A stretch of DNA of 64,000 bases, from the NCBI GenBank assembly GCA_026627305.1, contig JAPNVD010000005.1:1-64000 (forward strand), given 5' to 3'. The position numbers and the translations under genes are program-made. The notes beneath the pieces are model-generated. The model saw nothing but the letters and a program-made list of their open reading frames with translations. It was not told the origin of the DNA and made no database searches. This DNA comes from Sulfolobaceae archaeon (lineage in GTDB: Archaea > Thermoproteota > Thermoprotei_A > Sulfolobales > Sulfolobaceae). Shown here one piece after another: positions 53,386 through 62,797 of the stretch (position 1 is the stretch's first letter; each line of letters begins with the position of its first letter).

Positions 53386-54673
53386 AGTAAGGATTAGGGG
53401 TATTTTTTCCACAGCTCTAACTTCAATCCTTTCCAAGTATTTTACTATAGTCCAGCAGTCATTAGAGATAGCTGAAAGGTTTTCATCAGAACAGATATTC
53501 GAGGATTCTGACGTTACCATAAAGGACAATGATGATAAGAGCTATCTAATAGTATTAGGGAGTATAGATATCTCTGATAAGTTGAGGGAGATCTTTAAGA
53601 CTTCAGTCATCTGGAACTCACCAGTCAAGATATATTCGGTAATAGAGGTAAAGGACTGTGAATATAACGGCTATAAAGTAGAACCTTGCCTTGAAGAGGG
53701 AACTGTAATAAAGGCTCCATTTGAAGATAAGGTGATAAGAATTGATGTCCCCAAGGCTGTAAGCAAATACGCGTTTTTATGGAGGTCAGAAAAAGGTGCT
53801 GGAAGGACCTTCTTCTCCGAACATATAAGGGATTACGAGACCAGGACAAAACTGCTCTCAGCTAGCTTACCTTTTAACAGAAAAGGTTATAACGTAAAGT
53901 GGAGAAGCAATGCTAAGTTCTTGGATTTTTCACAACTAAAGGACGAGCTAGAGAAGTTAATGATGAAGTATGAGAACAGGGATTTTAAAGATCAGGGGGA
54001 ATACTTTACCATTGTTATCCCTTCAATGGAGGATAAGTTGGCACTAGATGAAGAGAGAAGAAAAGTGATATTCACCACAAGGTTTCATCACATGCTCAAA
54101 GCAACTTATGGAAAAGAGGTTGATGTTACGGAAGAACAAAAGGTTGAATGTCCTAAAGGGCTAATAAACGACCTGCTAATGAATAAAATAGAGACAATTG
54201 AACACGTAAAGGTTGATGGTGAAATAATACATCTAAAGGGAGGTGAGATGATCGATAGTAAGATTACCGATGACTGTAACTATTACCTGAGGTTGAAGAG
54301 GGTTTTTCACACTAGAGGAGAATACGATGGATTAAACGTAGAAAAAGAGCCAGAGGACTACGATATTTTTTGGCTTTCTTCAAAGGATTGGTATTCTGTT
54401 CATCATTATTTCAGTAAGGATGGAGAGTTAAAAGGGATATACATTAACATATCAACCCCTGCAGAGCTATTCAAAGGCAAGATAAGGTACTTAGATCTAG
54501 AAGTAGATGTTGCAATAACTCCCAACTCAGAGGCGAAAGTTTTAGATAAGGATAAGCTAGAGGAGAAAAGGCAATTAATGGGTCAGGAACTCTATAAAAG
54601 AGCTCAAATCGCATTAGAGGAAGTTTTTAACAAAAGGCTAGAAGAGATAATAAGGGGTAACCTCTATAAATAG
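53378..54673 (+). CDS. FAU-1-type ribonuclease / RNA-binding protein (DUF402)
   Basis: A 431-residue protein resembling archaeal FAU-1. An N-terminal RNase E/G-like RNA-binding part (about 1-240, with AFLWRSEKGAGRTFFSEHIRDYETR) is followed by a DUF402 domain (about 300-420; KDWYSVHHYFSKDGELKGIYINIS and RYLDLEVDVAITPNSEAKVLDKDKL). FAU-1 proteins bind AU-rich RNA and some cut RNA, including rRNA precursors. It is overlapped with the aconitase gene and followed by a small gene with a perfect SD. Confidence 0.82.
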   Translation: MVKVRIRGIFSTALTSILSKYFTIVQQSLEIAERFSSEQIFEDSDVTIKDNDDKSYLIVLGSIDISDKLREIFKTSVIWNSPVKIYSVIEVKDCEYNGYKVEPCLEEGTVIKAPFEDKVIRIDVPKAVSKYAFLWRSEKGAGRTFFSEHIRDYETRTKLLSASLPFNRKGYNVKWRSNAKFLDFSQLKDELEKLMMKYENRDFKDQGEYFTIVIPSMEDKLALDEERRKVIFTTRFHHMLKATYGKEVDVTEEQKVECPKGLINDLLMNKIETIEHVKVDGEIIHLKGGEMIDSKITDDCNYYLRLKRVFHTRGEYDGLNVEKEPEDYDIFWLSSKDWYSVHHYFSKDGELKGIYINISTPAELFKGKIRYLDLEVDVAITPNSEAKVLDKDKLEEKRQLMGQELYKRAQIALEEVFNKRLEEIIRGNLYK

Positions 54674-54691
54674 TAGATGAGGTGAAGTTGA

Positions 54692-55165
54692 ATGCCTAGA
54701 GAGCTAACCCCTTTAGAGCAATTACAATTGCTAGTTCCAGGTTATAGAGGTTACAAAGCAAAGGATTTAGTTAGACAGGACGATTTCCTTATAAGGAGAA
54801 GTGTTGCAGACAAAATAGAACAGGCTATTTCTGCGATCTCAATGAAGGAGAGTATGATAGCATCTACAGAGCCGTTCTCGCCACAGTTGAAGACTTTAGA
54901 GTTCATACTATCAAACCTTAGACTATTGGAAACCGAAATAATGTCAGCACAGGCTGGTGGTGCAGATATCTATGCCAGATGGAAGATAAACGTTGAAGAG
55001 TTAGATAAAATAGTGAAGCACGATTTGAGCATGATACAGGCTGCACAGAAGATTTTAGATTTAGTAAAGTCTGAAAAGTATGACGAAGTTATGCAAGCGA
55101 TACAGGAATTAAAGAACATTTACTACGACCGGATGAAGTTGTTCTACCCTCCAGAATACAGATAA
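54692..55165 (+). CDS. conserved helical protein upstream of SPFH gene (157 aa)
   Basis: A 157-residue, almost entirely helical protein (PLEQLQLLVPGYRGYKAKDLVRQDD at the start; a long helix about 95-145) ending FYPPEYR. No enzyme motif. The ATG has a textbook GAGGTGA 6 nt upstream (54679-54685), unusual in this mostly leaderless genome and indicating co-transcription with acnA-fau1. I recognise a conserved archaeal pattern next to SPFH genes but no function; a partner of the SPFH protein is plausible. Confidence 0.65.
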   Translation: MPRELTPLEQLQLLVPGYRGYKAKDLVRQDDFLIRRSVADKIEQAISAISMKESMIASTEPFSPQLKTLEFILSNLRLLETEIMSAQAGGADIYARWKINVEELDKIVKHDLSMIQAAQKILDLVKSEKYDEVMQAIQELKNIYYDRMKLFYPPEYR

Positions 55166-55225
55166 GGCTATTGTATATTTGTAGAAGCTTTTTATATTCA
55201 ATAAAAGTATGTATTATAGAGAATT

Positions 55226-56107
55226 ATGTCAGTAGGTTTTAGAGGTCAAGTTATATCCACAGAGGATGAAACTACAGGAGCAAGTAAGATGACAGCTGAT
55301 ACAATAATCTACAAGTACCCTAGGGAAGCTATTGGTTCGAAATCAATAATACTTGTACAGCCCACAGAGAGGGCTATAGTAATAATACAAGGGCAAATCG
55401 TAGGAGATTTCCCGCCAGGCACACATAACGTACAAAGCCCAGCAAATCCCGTATCAGCATTTCTAGCGAAATTTAGATATAATCAGCTACCTTATGATAC
55501 TACAGTTTACTTTGTCTCCACTACACGACATGAGGTCAAAGTAACAGGTATAAGTCAAACTGAAGATCTTGTACCAGTGGAGTACGAAACAGCTGCATAC
55601 TTCAGAGTAAATAATCCCTCAGCACTAGTTACTAATGTACAGTTTGGAGGTAACTTCTTCAAAGACGCTGACCTAGCAGTCTATATCTCTCCAATCGTAG
55701 ACCAAGAGGTCAGTTCAGTACTTAACCAGGTGAAGTTGGTAGATATGTACAAAAAATTGGGGGATATCTCTACAGCAGTTACAGCTGCATTAAAACAGTT
55801 CTTAAGCGAGATTGGAATTGATCTTATATCCGTGAGGATGACTAAATTATTGCCCCAAGACCCAGAGTTGAGGAGAATAATACAGTTGAGAGATCTGGGA
55901 ATTGAGATTCACGAAGCGGTGAGATTGGGCTTAGCTAGGGTTTTAGCGGAACAGCAGAACCCAGCATCAGTTAACATGGCTATAGGAGTGCCATATTATC
56001 CTAATTTGACAACACTTGTGAGCTTGCCAGAAGGGCTTACCAGAATCTTCAGTAGCCTAGGAGGCAGAAAAGAAGGGGAGGAAAGTAGTAGTGAGGCAAA
56101 GAAATGA
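55226..56107 (+). CDS. SPFH-domain (stomatin/prohibitin-like) protein
   Basis: A 293-residue protein without an N-terminal membrane helix. Residues 30-235 form the SPFH domain: IGSKSIILVQPTERAIVIIQG, YDTTVYFVSTTRHEVKVTGIS, and a long helix ISPIVDQEVSSVLNQVKL. This version resembles the YdjI/virion-core SPFH group rather than membrane prohibitins. The acidic tail (about 280-293) is disordered. A CTTTTTATAT box about 33 nt before the ATG gives it its own promoter. The last codons overlap the next membrane protein by 4 nt, which may supply the membrane anchor. Confidence 0.85.
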   Translation: MSVGFRGQVISTEDETTGASKMTADTIIYKYPREAIGSKSIILVQPTERAIVIIQGQIVGDFPPGTHNVQSPANPVSAFLAKFRYNQLPYDTTVYFVSTTRHEVKVTGISQTEDLVPVEYETAAYFRVNNPSALVTNVQFGGNFFKDADLAVYISPIVDQEVSSVLNQVKLVDMYKKLGDISTAVTAALKQFLSEIGIDLISVRMTKLLPQDPELRRIIQLRDLGIEIHEAVRLGLARVLAEQQNPASVNMAIGVPYYPNLTTLVSLPEGLTRIFSSLGGRKEGEESSSEAKK

Positions 56108-56520
56108 ACAGCAGGATTCTATCTTATAGAATTGCATCCTCCATAGGTTATTCGTTCATCCTAACGATAATAACGGCTATAGTTTCTATAATATTAAAGG
56201 CTTTTTATCCGCCCTTTCCGTTTAACATAGCTCCTTTAGATTTGCTAGTCATTAGCCCTATAGAAGGTGTTATAGAGCTAATTGTAATAGGTCTCTTAGC
56301 GCTCTTCACTTATCCTGTAAGATCGACTATAGAAAGGGCTCCACTAATGCAAGCAAGAACTACAGCTATCTATACCTCAATAGGCTATCTAGCGTTTTCG
56401 TTATTACCTTACGCTATTAGAGTTCCTTATATACAAACATATATAGGATTAGTAATAGCGTTTAACGTATTAAACGGTATTACTGCTGGAGTAGCTACTT
56501 CTATAAGTCTGAAAGAATAA
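56104..56520 (+). CDS. membrane protein coupled to the SPFH gene (138 aa)
   Basis: A 138-residue protein with four hydrophobic helices and a basic first loop. No family recognised. The ATGA overlap with the SPFH gene implies coupled translation, and an interaction with the SPFH protein at the membrane is a fair inference. It has several Ile/Leu-rich helices and no cysteines. Confidence 0.68.
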   Translation: MNSRILSYRIASSIGYSFILTIITAIVSIILKAFYPPFPFNIAPLDLLVISPIEGVIELIVIGLLALFTYPVRSTIERAPLMQARTTAIYTSIGYLAFSLLPYAIRVPYIQTYIGLVIAFNVLNGITAGVATSISLKE

Positions 56521-56583
56521 GAAGGGATTAAAAAAGAAAAATAGAAATAAATAATAAAACAACTTTACAAAGTGGAGGGAAAG

Positions 56584-56808
56584 TTACCACCACATATGGA
56601 ACATGCAGAAGCAATGATGAAACATACCGCCAAGGAACCCCATAGGAAATCCTTGATAATAGTTTCCCTCACCGTTATAATAGTACCCATTTGAGTAGCT
56701 AGTAGAAGATGCATTACCCCTGTATGCAATACTAACCACTGAAATTATTACTACTGTTAGGAATATTAGGAGTGCAAACACGAGACCTATAACAATTTTC
56801 TTATTCAT
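56584..56808 (-). CDS. small membrane-anchored protein with His/Cys/Met tail (74 aa)
   Basis: A 74-residue protein. Residues 5-28 are one membrane helix, residues 30-55 are Tyr/Asn/Gly-rich, and the end reads MGFLGGMFHHCFCMFHMWW, packing three His, two Cys and several Met. Such a cluster would suit copper or other soft metal binding. The Tyr/Asn-rich linker resembles the N-terminal part of the sulfocyanin-like protein. No family recognised; it sits alone with the convergent SPFH group. Confidence 0.62.
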   Translation of the reverse strand: MNKKIVIGLVFALLIFLTVVIISVVSIAYRGNASSTSYSNGYYYNGEGNYYQGFPMGFLGGMFHHCFCMFHMWW

Positions 56809-57116
56809 GTTTTCACAAGACCATAATTTACGCTATTATTTAAATACCTGATGTACTTTTCATCTAGTTTGATATCATAATATTAATTAATAAAATAGAA
56901 TAAAAGTAAATTATATCAACAATAACAAAAATTTACTTCATCCTTTCGGGGCTTATACTTTGAATATACAAATAAAACTCAAGTTTTAGTAATGTAATTC
57001 AATAATTATGAATTATGTTTATGTTTTAGTTAACGCCGGTTAAAATGAATCCTTTCAATAAATCATATGGAAATTGTTTATAAACTGTTCATAAGTTTAA
57101 CTATGAAAAGATAAAA
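56809..57116. other. 308 bp intergenic region upstream of the ammonium transporter
   Basis: No coding sequence found. It is very AT-rich. A perfect inverted repeat TAATTCA-7 nt-TGAATTA lies at 56995-57015, about 100 bp before amt, and a GTTTATAAAC TATA box at 57076-57085 is placed about 10 nt too far upstream for a leaderless start, so a short leader is likely. The repeat is a candidate regulator site; ammonium transporters are usually under nitrogen control. Confidence 0.5.
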
Positions 57117-58586
57117 ATGAACAAGCTGTGTAAAGTAAGCTTAATCCTTTTAATAACTGTACTATTTGCAGTATTAACTATAACAAACCTTTCACTACCT
57201 TCAAATCTAGCTGATTACCCTAACGCGTCAGTACCATCTTGGCTGGATACTGGAAGTAACGCATGGATGTTAACAGCAGCTACACTAGTGGGCTTGCAGA
57301 GTGTGCCTGGTGTGGCATTATTTTATGCAGGCCTCACCAAGAAAAAATATGCAATAAATACTGCTCTAATGGTGTTTTACGCTTTTGCAGCTGTTTTAAT
57401 AGTTTGGATAATTGCAGGTTATAATTTTGGATTTGGCAAGTCATCATTAATGATCGATGGTTATGGTATATTTGGCACGCCAACTCCTGCATGGTCTGGA
57501 CTTTATGAAGCTTCACAAGCAGTTTATGGCCCTTCGAGCACTCCTGTAAATATACCGATGGCTACTTTAATATTCTTCCAGTTTGTCTTTGCCGCAATAA
57601 CTCCTGTGCTATTTGTAGGAGGAGTTATGGAGAGGATGAACTTTAAAGCTTGGATGGTATTTGTGCCCCTCTGGTCACTTCTAGTTTATAGCCCAGTTGC
57701 TTATTGGCTATTTGCAGGGGGATGGTTAAACCAGTTAGGTGCAGTAGACTTCAGCGGTGGTTATGTAATACATGTAGATGCTGGAATGGCAGCATTAGCA
57801 GCAGCTATGGCAATAGGCCCTAGGCTTAAATCCGAAATAAAGTTGGAAGCGCATAACCTTCCGCTCATGTTAGCAGGTGCTGGTTTGATCTGGTTAGGAT
57901 GGAACGGTTTCAATGGTGGCGATCCATATGGCGCAACAGTTGATGCCGCTATAGCAGTTTTGAACACGAACTTAGCAGCGGCCTCTAGCGCAATAACATG
58001 GATGTTTATGGATATGTTCTTTTCAGAAAACAAAAAACCCTCATTAGTTGGTGCAGCAACTGGCGCAATAACTGGCTTAGTAGGTATAACTCCAGCCGCA
58101 GGTTATGTTAATGGCTTATATGCAATAGTTATTGGAATTGCTTCCGGTTCAATACCATGGCTTGCCCTTTATAAACTAGAACCAAAGCTTAAGGTTGATG
58201 ACACTTTAGGGGTATTCTCGACCCATGGCATCGCTGGAATCGTTGGAGGACTACTAACCGGCGTATTCGCTGACCCCGCGGTAACAGTTTATATAGACCC
58301 TGGATTGAGAGGTGCGCTTTATGGAAACCTTTATCAGTTAGCTATACAAGCTTTAGCTGCTGCAGTAGTTGTTGTTTATGATTTCGCTATAACCTTTGGA
58401 CTGCTCAAATTGATAGGATTGTTCATACCATTAAGAGCTCCACCAGAGCACTTAGAGGTTGGGGACTATATGATACATGGTGAAGTTGCCTATTCTGATA
58501 TGTTACAACAGATAAAGGCCAAAGAGGAGTTGGTAGAACCAGTACCTACTAGTAAGAAGAAGAATAAAAACGATGAAGAAAAATAA
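57117..58586 (+). CDS. amt: ammonium transporter Amt
   Basis: A 489-residue Amt/Rh protein with 11 membrane helices plus an N-terminal signal-like helix. The twin pore histidines are in [14 protein letters not shown] (about 221) and [16 protein letters not shown] (about 370). The Phe gate and MDMFFSEN loop region are recognisable. The C-terminal tail (about 440-489) is soluble and Lys-rich, where a PII protein would bind; no glnK-like gene is next to it. Imports ammonium. Confidence 0.93.
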   Translation: MNKLCKVSLILLITVLFAVLTITNLSLPSNLADYPNASVPSWLDTGSNAWMLTAATLVGLQSVPGVALFYAGLTKKKYAINTALMVFYAFAAVLIVWIIAGYNFGFGKSSLMIDGYGIFGTPTPAWSGLYEASQAVYGPSSTPVNIPMATLIFFQFVFAAITPVLFVGGVMERMNFKAWMVFVPLWSLLVYSPVAYWLFAGGWLNQLGAVDFSGGYVIHVDAGMAALAAAMAIGPRLKSEIKLEAHNLPLMLAGAGLIWLGWNGFNGGDPYGATVDAAIAVLNTNLAAASSAITWMFMDMFFSENKKPSLVGAATGAITGLVGITPAAGYVNGLYAIVIGIASGSIPWLALYKLEPKLKVDDTLGVFSTHGIAGIVGGLLTGVFADPAVTVYIDPGLRGALYGNLYQLAIQALAAAVVVVYDFAITFGLLKLIGLFIPLRAPPEHLEVGDYMIHGEVAYSDMLQQIKAKEELVEPVPTSKKKNKNDEEK

Positions 58587-58631
58587 AATTGAAAAATTCC
58601 CCTTTTTTAAAAGAGAATTACTATTTCAATT
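58587..58631. terminator. convergent terminator region with inverted repeat
   Basis: AATTGAAA (58587-58594) and TTTCAATT (58624-58631) flank a core CCCCTTTTTTAAAAGAGAA. It lies between amt and the aldehyde dehydrogenase stops. T runs on both strands suit archaeal termination. Confidence 0.4.
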
Positions 58632-58641
58632 CCCTTTTAAC

Positions 58642-60090
58642 TTAGCTTAGATTTATTGAAACTATTTTTGGTTCAGTCATGTTTAAAATGGTATTCCTAA
58701 CCCCTTCTCTACCTCCTACCCCGCTCATCTTTACTCCTCCGAAGGGTAAAGCATCCCATCTAAGTCTAGTGCTATCATTAATCATAACTCCACCAAAGTG
58801 GAGCCTTTTGGCTATATTTAATGCCCTCCTTAAGTCCTTAGTAAATACTGCGGATTGTAAGCCATACTTTGTGGAGTTAGCCATCTCAACTGCTTCATCG
58901 TCATTTGAAAACCTAGCTATTGGAGCTACAGGCCCAAAAACCTCCTCTTGCATTGCTTTTGCGTCTATGGGAACATCCTCAATTACTGTGGGTGAGAAGA
59001 AGAATCCTTTTGTTTTGATTCTAAATCCTCCAAAGGAAACTCTTGCACCTCTATTCATGGCATCTTTTACAAACTCCTCCATTGATTTAACCGCATCCTC
59101 TGAAATCACTGGCCCTACATCAGTAGTCTCATCTAGTGGATCCCCAACCTTTAGCTTCTGTGCAGCCTCTAAGTACTCTTTAACGAACTTCTCGTAAATC
59201 GACTCATGAACGAAGATCCTCTTACCTGCATTACAGTTCTGACCAGCATACTCAAACCTCGCTCTCACAGCTGTTGCAACAGCTCTAGTTAAGTCAGCAT
59301 CTTCTAATACTATTATCGGATCTGAGCCTCCCATCTCCATCATTATACTCTTAGCCTTTGCCACAGCCTTAGATGCTATCCCTAAACCCACAGCAGTTGA
59401 ACCAGTAAAAGTTATTCCTCTAACTTTATCGTTTTCAACTATCTCATCACCAACCTCACTTCCAGAACCTGGTACTACGCTTAACACACCCTTAGGTAAG
59501 CCCGCTTGATAAAGTATCTTTGCCATTTCTAACGCGGAAATAGGTGTTGCACTAGCTGGCTTAACCACTACAGTGTTTCCAGCCGCCAGATTTGGTGCAA
59601 CCTTATGGGCGAAACTATTTACTGGAAAATTGAAGGGAAGTATTGCGCCTACGATACCTATGGGTTCTCTAACCTCCATAACTAGCCTATTCTCATTACC
59701 TGGTGGATACTCATAAGCATCAACCCTGTGAACTTTACCCTCTAGGACAAATCTAGCCTCCTCAGCCGCTATTCTAAACAGGGATATAGCCCTTTGAACC
59801 TCAACTCTAGCATCCCTTATTGGCTTCCCTGATTCAAGTGATAGAGTTCTAGCTAACCTCTCTCTCGAGTTTTCCATAATTTCTGCAACCTTAAGGAGAA
59901 CCTTAGTCCTTTCTCTTAAAGGTAAGTTCGAAAACTCCTTAAAAGCATCTTCTGCAAGGTCTATAGCTCTCCTAACATCTTCCTTACTTGCGGCTTCTAC
60001 AGTGTCTATAACTTCTCCTGTAGCAGGGTTAATTACATTAATTTTCTTCTTACCTTCTACCTCCTCTCCTCCAATAACCATCTTGTACAA
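58642..60090 (-). CDS. NAD(P)-dependent aldehyde dehydrogenase
   Basis: A 482-residue ALDH. The catalytic Cys is in YAGQNCNAGKR (about 285), the general base Glu in MMEMGGSDPI (about 252), and the nucleotide-binding GSTAVG in FTGSTAVG (about 229). PFNFPVNSFAHKVAPNLAAGN is the N-terminal signature. Such Sulfolobus enzymes oxidise glyceraldehyde, succinate semialdehyde or other aldehydes, with NADP preferred in some; the substrate cannot be told from sequence. Its promoter region overlaps the short reverse gap to the 81-residue gene. Confidence 0.9.
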   Translation of the reverse strand: MYKMVIGGEEVEGKKKINVINPATGEVIDTVEAASKEDVRRAIDLAEDAFKEFSNLPLRERTKVLLKVAEIMENSRERLARTLSLESGKPIRDARVEVQRAISLFRIAAEEARFVLEGKVHRVDAYEYPPGNENRLVMEVREPIGIVGAILPFNFPVNSFAHKVAPNLAAGNTVVVKPASATPISALEMAKILYQAGLPKGVLSVVPGSGSEVGDEIVENDKVRGITFTGSTAVGLGIASKAVAKAKSIMMEMGGSDPIIVLEDADLTRAVATAVRARFEYAGQNCNAGKRIFVHESIYEKFVKEYLEAAQKLKVGDPLDETTDVGPVISEDAVKSMEEFVKDAMNRGARVSFGGFRIKTKGFFFSPTVIEDVPIDAKAMQEEVFGPVAPIARFSNDDEAVEMANSTKYGLQSAVFTKDLRRALNIAKRLHFGGVMINDSTRLRWDALPFGGVKMSGVGGREGVRNTILNMTEPKIVSINLS

Positions 60091-60187
60091 GCCAGATACA
60101 CTATTTACATTACGGAAGAACAGGAATTTAAATTTTTGATAAGAGAAAAAAGAAGTAGAATAGAAAGAGAGGAAAAATTAACGCTTA

Positions 60188-60433
60188 TTAAGAGGAATTC
60201 TTTGGTTTACCTAATACTGACTCAGGGAAGTGGCTATAAATTATTCCTGCTAGTAATAGTAGAAATACAGCTATGTAACCTACTGCAGCTACTTGTGATC
60301 CAGTCAGCGGTTTTGTTGTCGCGTTATGCGTCACTACAGCAGCGACCACAACCATTAGGATAAATCCTATTATGAAGACTATCTTATATGCTAAATCTAA
60401 TTTGTTTAGATCAATAGTGGATTTTGCCGCCAT
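60188..60433 (-). CDS. small membrane protein following the YeeE/YedE transporter (81 aa)
   Basis: An 81-residue protein with two hydrophobic helices (VFIIGFILMVVVAAVVTHN and GYIAVFLLLLAGIIYSHF). The first 18 residues are polar and charged. It starts 7 nt after the transporter stop, so it is co-translated and may be an accessory subunit. In bacteria the partner of YeeE is a TusA-like sulfur carrier; this gene is not one. Confidence 0.65.
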   Translation of the reverse strand: MAAKSTIDLNKLDLAYKIVFIIGFILMVVVAAVVTHNATTKPLTGSQVAAVGYIAVFLLLLAGIIYSHFPESVLGKPKNSS

Positions 60434-60440
60434 CTTGATC

Positions 60441-61670
60441 TCACCTCTTGCTCTTATAAACGAAATGAGCCGTGATCAACATTGCGGCGAATACAGCCGC
60501 AGTAAACTCTAGACCACTTATAGCCATCTGTAGGTCTCCGCTTAATATGTGTCCAGAGGCGCATCCATCAGCCATCCTAGCGCCGAACAGCATCAAGTAA
60601 GCACCACCAAATGATCCTAGGAACCTCGCTGCTTGACTGTCGCCAAACCTCTCCTTCCAACTAGGCGGTATAATATTTCTGAATGATGTAAACCTCCTGG
60701 TTAAGAACACAGCGGAGAATAATGCACCCATCATTGTACCAATATCGCTATATGGCTCCCAACCTATTCCCTTAAATACTATTTGACTATACTTGAAGTG
60801 TGGGAAGAACAACATTCCGGCAATCCACGAGTCGGTGGTACTCTCACCGAATATCTGATGTAAGAACATTTCTAACACTACAGTTAATCCCACTATACCC
60901 GCAATCATTACCATGAACCATTTTGTAACGTTGCTCTCAGTTGCATAATATTCATTAAGCTTCTTAGCTAGACTGTTTTCAGAGTATGGTAGTGCACCAT
61001 CAGTTAAATACATTGCCGTGTCTCTATGCTTCTCTAGCTCATATGGTGTCATCCTCTTCTCTATTCGCTCTCTTAAACAGCTCCTAACACCACCCTTGTA
61101 TCTTGGCACATAATATGCTATCAAGAACATTATAGCAGCATAAACTAATGAAATTCCAAACAACACTAACTTATTTCCAAACCATGGCTCTATTACAAAC
61201 GCACTTACTTTGGTACCGCCTATTACTAAACTTCCGAAGTTTAGTGTTTTAACTAACCATTGTCCAGCTGGGCTCTGATATAATGCAGTCCAAGTTGCAG
61301 CACCTAATATAGCACCAAATACAGCATAAACAGCATCTCTTCTGCCCTCACCTAGTGCCATCCATATAGAACCAGGGAAGTAACCGCTCAACGCTAAGCC
61401 AACACCAAAAAATATTCCACCTAATCCTACGCCTATTACATACAAAGGCTTAGGACTGAAGTGGAACCCTATTCCTAAGGCGTAAAGTCCATATAGAACA
61501 GGTGTAGATATTGCTAAGCCTAAGGTTATACAGATTAAGAACAGTCTATCCTCCCATTTAGCTAACCTTATTAACGTTTCGGGATTAGCGATACCCCAAA
61601 TCTCAGCTGCTGCTCCTATTATAAATCCTATAAATAGACCAACCCACATAGGTGCAGTATAAGTTATCAT
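60441..61670 (-). CDS. YeeE/YedE-family sulfur (thiosulfate) transporter
   Basis: A 409-residue protein with about ten membrane helices in two halves. The second half has the family Cys in [19 protein letters not shown] (about 365-383). The equivalent first-half segment reads [23 protein letters not shown], where a Phe replaces the Cys of many members. TsuA/YeeE imports thiosulfate through a path lined by Cys residues. In this sulfur-metabolising archaeon an inorganic sulfur substrate is likely. It forms an operon with a small membrane gene. Confidence 0.82.
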   Translation of the reverse strand: MITYTAPMWVGLFIGFIIGAAAEIWGIANPETLIRLAKWEDRLFLICITLGLAISTPVLYGLYALGIGFHFSPKPLYVIGVGLGGIFFGVGLALSGYFPGSIWMALGEGRRDAVYAVFGAILGAATWTALYQSPAGQWLVKTLNFGSLVIGGTKVSAFVIEPWFGNKLVLFGISLVYAAIMFLIAYYVPRYKGGVRSCLRERIEKRMTPYELEKHRDTAMYLTDGALPYSENSLAKKLNEYYATESNVTKWFMVMIAGIVGLTVVLEMFLHQIFGESTTDSWIAGMLFFPHFKYSQIVFKGIGWEPYSDIGTMMGALFSAVFLTRRFTSFRNIIPPSWKERFGDSQAARFLGSFGGAYLMLFGARMADGCASGHILSGDLQMAISGLEFTAAVFAAMLITAHFVYKSKR

Positions 61671-61807
61671 TTGGCAATCACTGTGGTAATATTTATTAAT
61701 TAAACAATAAAAAACTATCTATAATAAAAGCTAATAAAATATTAAAAGGTTTATCAAGTAGACAATTTTAAAAATTTGATTCATTTAAATCATATAATAT
61801 AAACAAA

Positions 61808-61827
61808 GATTATTTTAAATAATAATC
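61808..61827. promoter_or_regulatory. inverted repeat in the YeeE/EamA intergenic region
   Basis: GATTATT and AATAATC are perfect 7 bp arms separated by TTAAAT, in the 281 bp AT-rich gap between divergent transporter genes. It lies about 140 bp from each start and could be an operator or chance in AT-rich DNA. Confidence 0.3.
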
Positions 61828-61951
61828 AAAACATTCAATATACATTATTTATATCAGTATTATTAAAAAGTATACTGAATGACATTTACTTTATTTCATT
61901 AATCAATTACGAAATAAAATTTTTAAGCCACTTAGATTAAATGAAACCGCT

Positions 61952-62797
61952 ATGCCTGCACTGAAGGATTACATTTTAGCCCTAGTGATTGGACTTGCAT
62001 GGGGATCATCTTATGCATTGTCTAAGCTAGCACTTTATTACTCCTCGCCATTTGTACTCACAGAGTTTAGGGTCGCAGTGGGAACAATATTTCTCATAAT
62101 CCTCACAAGGAGCGTTAAGATAACTAGACATGAGATAATTTCAGGGATATTAAATATAGGGGCCTTTTTAATACTATTGAATTTAGGAATCGAGTTCTCA
62201 CCCAACCCCTCTTTAGCCGCAGTTTTCGTATATACTGAACCAATATTTGCCTTAATACTCGCTAGGATTTTCTTAAACCAAAGAACCACTATACTTCAAA
62301 CCTTTGGGATCGTTTTAGCATTCATTGGAGTAGTTATAGCCTCTGGTTTAGGAGGGTTCGGTTACGGTGATATTTTTGCTCTAATAGGGGGTTTCATATG
62401 GGCAGTGGGGACAGTATACTTTAACATTCACTTAGCTGGAAGTGATCCCTTGAAGGAGAACGCAAGCATGAATTTAATATCAGCCATATTTGCCCTACCC
62501 TTCATCTCATTACAACCTAGGCTAATCCTCAGCCTTATGGGTGTGTTTTACCTAGTGCTAGTAGCCTTGATTGCACAAGTGCTAGGCTTCTGGATATGGT
62601 TTAGAACTGTGAAGTCTTTAGGTGCAGTTTTAGCTAGTAGCTTTGGATTACTAGTCCCCGCCTTCTCTTACCTCTTTACATTTCTCATATTAGATGAAAT
62701 CCCAACATTGTTCCAGATAACAGGTTCTATAATAACACTAGTTGGAGTGTTCCTAACGTATGTAGAAAAAATAGTGAAAACTTCAAGAGCCCCTTAA
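61952..62797 (+). CDS. EamA/DMT-family transporter
   Basis: A 281-residue drug/metabolite transporter with ten membrane helices in two EamA repeats; LAWGSSYALSKLAL (about 12-25) and GGFIWAVGTVYFNI (about 145-158) begin each half. Members export amino acids or other metabolites, or import some. Substrate unknown. An ATTTTTAAGC box about 28 nt before ATG 61952 gives its promoter. It overlaps the convergent arnB by 15 nt. Confidence 0.85.
   Translation: MPALKDYILALVIGLAWGSSYALSKLALYYSSPFVLTEFRVAVGTIFLIILTRSVKITRHEIISGILNIGAFLILLNLGIEFSPNPSLAAVFVYTEPIFALILARIFLNQRTTILQTFGIVLAFIGVVIASGLGGFGYGDIFALIGGFIWAVGTVYFNIHLAGSDPLKENASMNLISAIFALPFISLQPRLILSLMGVFYLVLVALIAQVLGFWIWFRTVKSLGAVLASSFGLLVPAFSYLFTFLILDEIPTLFQITGSIITLVGVFLTYVEKIVKTSRAP

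Noticed and set aside
60136-60363. 75-aa plus-strand ORF at the ALDH/small membrane gene gap
   Set aside because: Antisense to the co-translated small membrane protein; no promoter or homology visible.
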